A model generated the notes under the pieces. That model had not been told where the DNA came from and searched no databases. It saw only the letters and a program-made list of their open reading frames with translations. A DNA stretch of 64,000 bases from Athripsodes cinereus (lineage: Eukaryota > Arthropoda > Insecta > Trichoptera > Leptoceridae): contig OX388311.1 of NCBI GenBank assembly GCA_947579605.1, positions 28,708,951-28,772,950 of the forward strand. Direction: 5' to 3'. Of this stretch, positions 56,108 to 64,000 are shown piece by piece; the first letter of the stretch is position 1, and each line of letters begins with the position of its first letter. The position numbers were made by a program, and so were the translations under genes.

Positions 56108-56710
56108 CTATAGGTACTATACCCTCACACCGTGTCCAAAGTGGGGTATGCAGAGAGAATGGAACGCCAAACAGATCTATCTTTACACACTTCCTTCGCT
56201 TCCTCCACATTCATACAGTTTCTCATACACGCATGTCGGTTCTCTTACTCAGCACGCGGCCGTCCTTGAGAATTTGATCCACGTGATCAAGCCACGTGGT
56301 TCTCGAATGCCCGCGTTTCCTCACATCCTTTCTTTCAGAGAAGTATATCCTCTTTGTCATTCTTACCTCATTCATTCGTTCGACATGTCCAAACCACCAT
56401 AGTTTATTCACGCGCATTCTGTCCACAACACTCTTCACTCTTATCACGCAGCATTTTACCAACCATTCTTCTCAACGATCGCATCTCCACTGCATTTATT
56501 CCACTTTCGTCCTTCAGCTACATCCATGTCTCGCTTGCATACGTAAGTGACGGTACCAGAATGGTATTGTGCACCAGCATTTTAGCCATGTTCGACACAT
56601 TGCCATTGCTGACAATGGGTCGTAGTGCACAGTTAACTCTCGCACCAGCCACTTTCCTTCTTTCAATGTCCCTATCTCATCTTCCATCCCTCGCAAACAT
56701 ACTTCCCAAA
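56108..56710 (-). mobile_element. RTE-like LINE copy, 603 bp, 12-bp TSD
   Basis: Flanked by ATGTTGAAAGTA (56096-56107 and 56711-56722). The tail side is ACTATAGGTACTATACCCTC. The minus-strand frames 56223-56462 and 56514-56696 give NKLWWFGHVERMN but are broken by indels. The 5' boundary (ACATACTTCCCAAA in plus view) is the same as in 59154-59804. Confidence 0.92.
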
Positions 56711-57637
56711 ATGTTGAAAGTAATGGAATGATAAATTAAATTTAATGTTACTGTGGTAATGTGAAAATTCCTTTTTACTAAAAATTTAAAATGTACGTAA
56801 AATAAAAATTCTGATATAATTTTCACTATGATTATGTGTCTAACTAACTCTTGCCCTAAAGATGCTGCAAGGCGAAAGCGCTTGGCAATAAATGTATAAG
56901 TGAATGAATATGAATTCATCTAGTGAATCAATACAAACCATAGAATAAATTATAACAGTGTTTTTATTATATATTATATGTTAATTTCTTTTTATTAAAA
57001 TAATAAATATTGTTTTTGAGAGTTTTACAACCATGACATTATAAAATTATAAGTTATAATGTTATATATTCCAACTTAGTACAAAATTTCATACTTCTAC
57101 ATTCCTAAATTTTTGAAGAATAATGGCGCAGAGATGATCTGTTGTGTCTTTTTAAATATATTGATCTTTGTAGAATGGAAAGTTAAAATATTTCAATTGA
57201 GTGGGTCTGCTCTGCCTTGATGACATGCTGAAAGACTTCTATAGGTATCAAGTTAAAATTTTAATAACCCATGACAAAAACTTTATTACCATAAATCTAT
57301 AATTTCTATCTCTTTTTATTGTCTGGAATATATTCATATACATTTAATTTAAAGTTTTATTATGCTTAAACTATTAAAGATTGACTGAAAGACATTGCAT
57401 GTGCGATAAGTCTACCTTTTAGTTCTTTCTCCATAAGTATTTTGTATATGTATATATTCTATATTATGGTTTTAATTATTTATTATTGTAATAATATTAA
57501 CAGAATGATGATGTACAGATTACTCTTAGCGTTATTAGCGACGATCAAATTTATCAACTCTGTATAAGATCTTTTGAATTTGGTGCGCTATTGCCTCGGT
57601 GCTTACTTTCCTGAGACATTCTTTATTTTTTAAGTTT

Positions 57638-58000
57638 GTAAAACTGTTTTATTTTTAAATTTAGAACCAATTACACCCAGCTGATTATGTGTGTGATCGA
57701 TATATTTTAAAAATACAGAACCAATATTAACATCCAATTGGTCTTGTGTAATTTGTGGCAAACTATTTAATTTTTAAATTTAGGACCAGTTTTAACATCC
57801 AGTTGCACCTTGTGTTAGTGTGTAAAACTGTTTTATTTTTAAATAAAGAGCCAATTTCAACGTCTAGTTTACTCTTCATAGATGTGTAAAATTATTTTAA
57901 TTTAATATTTAGAACCAATTATAACACCTAGCTGACCTTGTTGGGTGTGTATAGCCGTTTTATTTTTGAATATAGAACCAATTTCAACATACACATACTT
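57638..58000 (+). repeat. 63-bp satellite, about 5.8 diverged copies
   Basis: Units begin at 57638, about 57700, about 57759, 57822, 57886 and 57949 with GTAAAACTGTTTTATTTTTA and carry AGAACCAATTTCAACATC in the middle. Divergence between units is considerable (old array). Confidence 0.9.
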
Positions 58001-58220
58001 GACTCTCAATAAAAGTGCAAGTGTGGAAAGAAACAAAGTATTATTTATTCACAAAAGTGATATCTTGTATTTTGTAATTACCTCAAAATGCATTTATTTT
58101 CAACATGTACTTTTAGATTTGTGTTAATGATTTAATTTTAATGTACATTTTAAAAAATAGCAATAATACTCAGTTGTATATAATGGTTCAACACTTGCCT
58201 GTATACAAAGTAGCTAATAA

Positions 58221-58449
58221 ATCGTCGTTGCATATTCAAAAAGGGACATGTGAATTCATAAATATTTTGACATTTCCAGAATAAACTGCTCATAATAACA
58301 TCATAACCATTTTATAAAGTGATTCTTAGTATCAAATATTAAAATTCAATACTTTAAGAATAATATCACATGTCAATAGAAAGTCCAAACTACAATTTTA
58401 ATGCGTTAATGAACAGTTTTAAAAGAGTATGCCCACAATGCAACGACGA
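58221..58449. mobile_element. MITE family B copy 4
   Basis: Begins ATCGTCGTTGCATATTCAAA; the right end is reduced to CAATGCAACGACGA, so the right terminal repeat is partly deleted. Interior closely matches copy 3. Confidence 0.85.
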
Positions 58450-59153
58450 AATTTTGAATTAAATATTAAAATTGTTGGATTGAAATCTTTGCACTGAAGT
58501 CTTTCTTTGTGAAAGAATTGGTTGATACAATCGCGGAGAAATCTCGTATTTTTAATTCATTAAATGGTATTCTTCTTAGAGTAGACAGAAAAAACCATGC
58601 ATCATACATTCCTATTTACCCATTCATATAGTTAATCATGCTTGCTCTCTTGTTCACCAATTTGAAACAAATGAGTCGTCCAGTTTCATAAGCCGACAAC
58701 TCAAAATTCTCATATTCTGATATACTTACACATATTAAAGTTTTGAAGCACCACGAAGGTCTACCCAAACCTCAAACATATATGTGCTCTAATATAAAAA
58801 AATATATTTTGTGGGATTGAAAGAATGTCACTTTCTCTCATAAGGTTGGCAGGAAGAGATTGCTCAAGTATAAAGCCAGTCTTATGTGACTTTTCTCATT
58901 TCTCTTCATCAATGTTTTGTATTTTGTGTGTATGAATAACAAAGATTTATTTTTAAAAAGTACAATTGTGAAAATTATCAATTTGTTGACTTAAGAAACT
59001 GGGTGTTCGAAATGTCCATTCTATTGGAATCTTATGGTTAGATCATAAATGATTTCCTTGTATATTTTATTATCATAAATAATGTTAAATATGTTTTTTT
59101 ACATTTTATAATAAAATATATTTATAAATTTATCTTTTATTAATGTTTTTCAT

Positions 59154-59804
59154 ACTATACTATACTATACTATACCCTCACGCCGTGTCCCAAGTGGGGT
59201 AGGCAGAGAGAACGGAACGCCAAACAGATCTATCTTTACACACTTCCTTCGCTTCCTCCACATTCATACAGTTCCTCATACACGCACGTCGGTTCCTCTT
59301 ACTCAACACGCGGCCGTCCTTGAGAATTTGATCCACGTGATCAAGCCACGTGGTTCTCGGATGCCCGCGTTTCCTCACACCCTTTCTTTCAGATAAGTAT
59401 ATCCTCTTTGTCATTCTTTCCTCTTTCATTCGTTCCACATGACCAAACCATCTCAATTTATTTACACGCATTCTGTCCACAACAGTCTTCTTGCATCCGC
59501 TCATTCTTCTAATATCCTCATTCTTCACTCTATCACGCAGCGTTTTACCAACCATTCTTCTCAACGATCGCATCTCTACTGCATTTATTCCACTTTCGTC
59601 CTTCTTCAACCACGTCCATGTCTCGCTTGCATACGTAAGTGACGGTACCAGAATGGTATTGTGCACCAGCATTTTAGCCATGTTTGTCATACACATTGTC
59701 ATTGCTGACAATGGGTCGAAGTGCACCGTTTACTCTAGCACCGGCCACTTTCCTTCTTTCAATGTCCCTATCGCATCTTCCATCCCTCGTAAACATACTT
59801 CCCA
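59154..59804 (-). mobile_element. RTE-like LINE copy, 651 bp, 12-bp TSD, (ACTAT)n tail, open frame
   Basis: Flanked by AATGTTTTTCAT (59142-59153 and 59805-59816). The tail is about four ACTAT repeats. A 182-codon minus-strand frame (59178-59726) is intact: YASETWTWLKKDESGINAVE, DRMRVNKLRWFGHVERM, RKRGHPRTTW, ending LSAYPTWDTA. It is the C-terminal quarter of a reverse transcriptase without the catalytic motif, so immobile on its own. The best-preserved copy here. Confidence 0.95.
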
Positions 59805-59939
59805 AATGTTTTTCATTACCAGGTTAATTTTTGAATTTATTGAATAACTAGTCTGTGACTAGATTTTTCACATCCTCAAAAGACAGGAGCGTTGGTTAAT
59901 GATATTTCTATGAAATGTCAAATCAAAACAAGAATGTTT

Positions 59940-61534
59940 GTATAACAATAATTTATTTTAAATATAAAATAAAACATAAAATAATAATTTACAATATTTC
60001 AATAAATAAAAATAATATATAACAATAAAGACAGGATACAAAATAAAATCTGAAATTTCTTTTGTAATTAAACTATTTCAACCATAGACATAAAAAAATT
60101 ATAACGAGGCTGTGCATTTCTATGAAAATATGTACCACCTGATGAACAAATTTTGTATAGAACTGTCCCTTTCTAACACATGATTGTGCTATTTATACTA
60201 CTTTAGTTACATATAGTACAACAATGCGTTGGAAAGGGATATCATTCTAATAGTTACTATCTCACATGGTATGCTTTATTTTTTCATAGGAATATAGACT
60301 TTTTAGCTACGACAGAAAGCATATTTTTGCTTGTACATATGTTGGTCAAAAGTGTATAGTCTAATAATTGTAAAATGTATTTGATTTCAACTTCTCCAGG
60401 TACTTAGATAAAACATTAAATGCACTTCATAAACAATTATGCAAGATGGCCGAGTGACATGACAAAACTGTAAAAATAATAATGCCTAAAAATACCTATT
60501 TAAAAAATATAATTATTTTTTACAGTTTTGTCTTAACATAATGCAAAGACGGATGTTTATGTTTATTAGTTTAGGAATAAATCTACTAAACATAAATAGG
60601 TATTATATAATTTTTTTTTTTATATTATGTAGGTATTATATTAATAGCGACATTTTCAATGTCTTGTTCATGACGGTTTTATACACAAGAGTTTTGTGTC
60701 TTTCAAAAAGAATAAAATTATCTTTTAGATAATAATAAATAAATAAAGCAATATATTAAAAAATAAATAAATTAATATTACTTATGACTATTTTACTAAA
60801 TCATAGACACCCAAATTATTTAGCAAATAGGGTCGCGACAATTTTGTAAAAAGTCTTATCTGAAATAAATATATTAAATTTAAGTGCTACCAAATTCGAT
60901 ATTCATTTGTTAAATTTAATAATTGTCAAAGATGGCATAGTAAATAACAAATCCTACTATCAAAATTCTTCAAATTTCTCGTTTATTTTGTTTGTAATTT
61001 GATTACTCAGTATAAAAATAAATAAATAAATTTTGTTTCATTCTTAAATAAATGCCAAACACATAAATAATTCATAGCTCACTAGGATATAAATAGTTCA
61101 TTTAACTTTGAGTGATGATGACGAATATCGTTTTTATTCAATGAAACTCCTGTAATTTTAACCCTAGATGATAAATTACCAATAGAATCTAAAATGAGTA
61201 TTAATATATTTGTTTATTTTAATATTACTGGTACATACAAATCACAAAATGATTTTAGTGTATTCTTATCATTTTTGCATCAAAAACATAATTGATAGAC
61301 AATAAACAATTGAAGTTATTTAAAAATGGAAACCTAATGACAGGCATAGTTTTTGTGTAATGTTTAAAGATACATTTTAATGGTGTCGGGCTTAAATACT
61401 ATTCAGATTGGCTAGATACGTAATAAATAATCAGTTTCATTTGATATAAAGCAAGTAAAAAAATAGTAGTGGGTGAAAAGATGATAACAATTGAATAATT
61501 TATCACAAAGGTTCCTAAGATGCATGTTGATATT
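59940..61534. other. AT-rich DNA, no gene seen; possible 3' UTR of a minus-strand gene
   Basis: Very AT-rich with several TTTATT (minus-strand AATAAA), including one at about 59953. If the exon proposed at 61535-61651 is real, this could be its 3' UTR. No domain or RNA gene is seen. Confidence 0.3.
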
Positions 61535-61651
61535 GTTTACAACCACTGGTTCTCACACAATGACTGAGTGGAAGTGGAAATCAACCAAGACCCATTACAA
61601 ATTTTGGAATCTGTGATGCCACATGTGGTATGGACATCAACATCGATAATC
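61535..61651 (-). CDS. Possible terminal exon of a minus-strand gene (tentative)
   Basis: On the minus strand a T-rich acceptor (TTTTTTATTTTTCAG) is followed by 38 codons reading IIDVDVHTTCGITDSKICNG then SWLISTSTQSLCENQWL and a stop. The composition looks more protein-like than its surroundings. No upstream exon with a proven matching phase was found, and the protein is not recognised. Confidence 0.2.
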
Positions 61652-64000
61652 TGAAAAATAAAAAAAAAAAATTAGTGTTATTTTAATAAAATCCACAGAT
61701 AAATAAATTGACCACTGCATACCAAGGAGTAGTTGTTGAATATTTTTCAATTATCAAACAGCTCTAAGCTTGGCAATCATGCACAATGGGAAAACGACAA
61801 GTGAAATTTCAAAAAAAGAATATTCATTAAAATGAAGCACAGATAATTGACACATGAGTTCTATGGCCACACTTTCACCAAACTTTATCATATACCAAAC
61901 TCCAAAACAAAAGTGTATCAATTAGCTTATATTATTAAGCTTATCCAGGACTGAATATTTAATATTTTTTGTGTATAAAACGTAAGAGAGCAACAATTTA
62001 ATGAATAAATTTTGTTTCATGACATCTCTGAAACAAAAAGCGATCAGGCCTGTTCCGTTACCATAGCAAAACATACAATTTGGCTAGTGTCGTTAAGTCC
62101 ACTCCTATTGTGTCTATGGCACAGATTATAAATTTGAGTGTCAAAACCATCGAAATTTCTATTTACAAAGACTTATGAGGCACATAAGCATTTATATACA
62201 AACATATTTATTAAATACAAATAAGTGAGATAGAATCTACAGTATTTATTTACTACATGTGTATAAAATAATGAATTAAGTGCTACTTACCACACATTTA
62301 AGTTTTATCCAGCACCGAAACAAGGTTATTACAATTAGCCTTCCACCAGATAACAGCTATATTACATCCTGTACATTTTATTATTTATTTTACACAGAAA
62401 ATATTCCAGTTGCTCCAAATATTGACTTTATCTAATACATTTTCATTGTTGCTTGTTTGTTTAGTGTTTTTTATTACAAACTAAATATATCTTACTTATT
62501 TGAGTACCACAACATTTGATCGTCATAATAAAATGTGAATTTTATCAGTGACAGTTTCTTCTTCAAGGGCAGTAACATCCTCTTCGTGACGTTAATTCAA
62601 ACTAAGATTTTTTTAATTTCGTCAATTCTAATTTAAAATACACAAATACAAAAATTGCATTAAAATATGTAAATATATAAATGTATAAAATTAACTTACA
62701 CCTTACAATAAACTTATAATCTAAAAGGTTATCAAGTATTATACATACAATTGTGTATATATGTACAAAGTATAAAACTAACTAGTATTTTTAGATTAGT
62801 ATTCTATTATTTAAACATTCCAGTGGTTCCACTTGTTCTAACTCTCCCACAAGTATTGTGATACCATCTTCTGGTTATCCCATTACACCTGTCTGTTAAA
62901 ACACAAATAATATATACAATAGTTAAGTGCAAGATGATGTGACATATATGTATAATAATTTGTCGTTACACATATATGGGTCATAAAACATTGGTTAAAT
63001 TATGAAATGCTAAAATAAATTCTTTGAAAACTAACTTAAGTTAAACAGAAAACATTATTTAAACTAGTTAATATTAATATATTGTTAATATTCAAATATT
63101 AGTCATAATGTTTAATACAAAAAACTGTTAGTGCTACGATTTTTATGTAAATTACAGCATGTCAAAATTTTGTAAAAACAATATAAATGGCCCATATTTA
63201 TTATGTAATGACGAAACACAGTCTTACATTGTTGAAATATCCTATTGAAAATAATTACTTATCAATATTTCATTACAAATAGTTTTTTTTTTAATTAAAA
63301 CTCACTTTTACTAACAAAGTGATTAGATTTTAAATAATTATAATAATCTAATCACCACAACGGGACGCTTTTTATAACAAAGTTTGACTGTTCATTTTCA
63401 AGTGAATGGTAAAATATTTTGCAAAGTGCAGATATTACAACATTTTATTTTGTTATGAAGTTACTGCAATATGCGACTAATGTGTGAAATGTTGCCACAT
63501 ATAAATAATGTGTGCGAAAATGTATATCATGGAGATAATAACCATAGTGAATCGTCAGTGTTACCAGTATCAGGAATATCAGTGCTGCTAAAAGTAATAA
63601 ATAATAAAAATATTTATCCAAATACTAATGAGAAATAATACAAGCATTGTGCAAAATATTTTCATTGTGCTTAAAAATGTAAAATAAACTATTTATTTCT
63701 CTATGCTTACTGTCTGCGCTAATTTGGCATGTTGTCTATTTTAAATTTCTTAGATAAATCAATTTAACTTAAAAGAAGTGGATTTTTCACATGATGGAGA
63801 GAATTCAAGGGAGTGAGGAATCAAAATCCTTTTGAAAATGAGTTACAAGTAAAAAGTTTTACATAAGATGTAATAGCAAAGTACCCTAATTTAGTGAAGA
63901 ACTTACAAAATTATAAAGTAGATATTTTACTACCAGAAAAGATATAATAACAGTTAAGGAAATTGATTAATAAATAAGGAATTTTTGATTATTCATAATT
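61652..64000. other. AT-rich right edge, no firm gene; two more exon-like minus-strand segments
   Basis: Minus-strand acceptors at about 62896 (TTGTGTTTTAACAG, then RCNGITRRWYHNTCGRVRTS…) and about 63594 (TATTACTTTTAG, then STDIPDTGNTDDSLWLLSP) are each followed by a short open frame ending in a stop. Otherwise nothing is seen beyond AT-rich simple sequence. Confidence 0.25.

Noticed and set aside
62288..62380. Minus-strand frame KCTGCNIAVIWWKANCNN followed by a donor-like GTAAGT
   Set aside because: The frame has a stop before the donor and another just upstream, so it cannot be an internal exon; only about 27 codons.

Overview
The window is AT-rich eukaryotic nuclear DNA with short phase-preserving exons, GT-AG introns and dense, partly nested transposable elements. 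ZAD C2H2 zinc-finger genes in tandem, an Rca1/Emi1-type gene and the repeat types (RTE-like LINE ends with microsatellite tails, hAT and pogo MITEs, tRNA-derived SINEs) point to an insect. A moth or butterfly is most likely. No organism name can be read directly.

Layout. 1-2204: intergenic with LINE/SINE debris. 2205-35751: five tandem plus-strand genes (A-E) encoding ZAD + C2H2 proteins of 418, 425, 519, 546 and 584 aa. All have six exons and the same intron phases (0,1,1,2,2). Exons 1 (132 bp) and 4 (202 bp) never change length; exon 3 is either 186 bp (A, B) or 477-483 bp (C, D, E). 35752-39147: LINE RNase H remnant, a minisatellite with flanking duplication, and SINE-like repeats. 39148-47412: a sixth, divergent ZAD C2H2 gene (F, 571 aa, nine exons) on the minus strand. 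49302-51435: a two-exon Rca1/Emi1-like F-box + ZBR protein (APC/C inhibitor), head-to-head with gene F. 51436-64000: no supported gene; a series of well-delimited transposons (hAT, pogo, RTE-like), a 63-bp satellite, and at the right edge possible terminal exons of a minus-strand gene.

How it works together. Genes A-E are a locally expanded family of putative nuclear DNA-binding factors: ZAD for dimerisation, an acidic linker, then 8-11 fingers. They are mosaics. The 5' halves of B and C are almost identical down to intron sequence, while B has the short exon 3 of A, and C has the long exon 3 of D/E but the short C-terminus of A/B. This suggests gene conversion or unequal exchange within the array. 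A promoter block (TTCTATGRCTGTCA about 130-140 bp before the ATG) is shared by B, C and D. The Rca1-like gene is unrelated cell-cycle machinery. No bacterial, CRISPR or viral system was seen.

All gene models were built by hand from splice signals and reading-frame continuity; no alignments or searches were run. Family names rest on recognised motifs.
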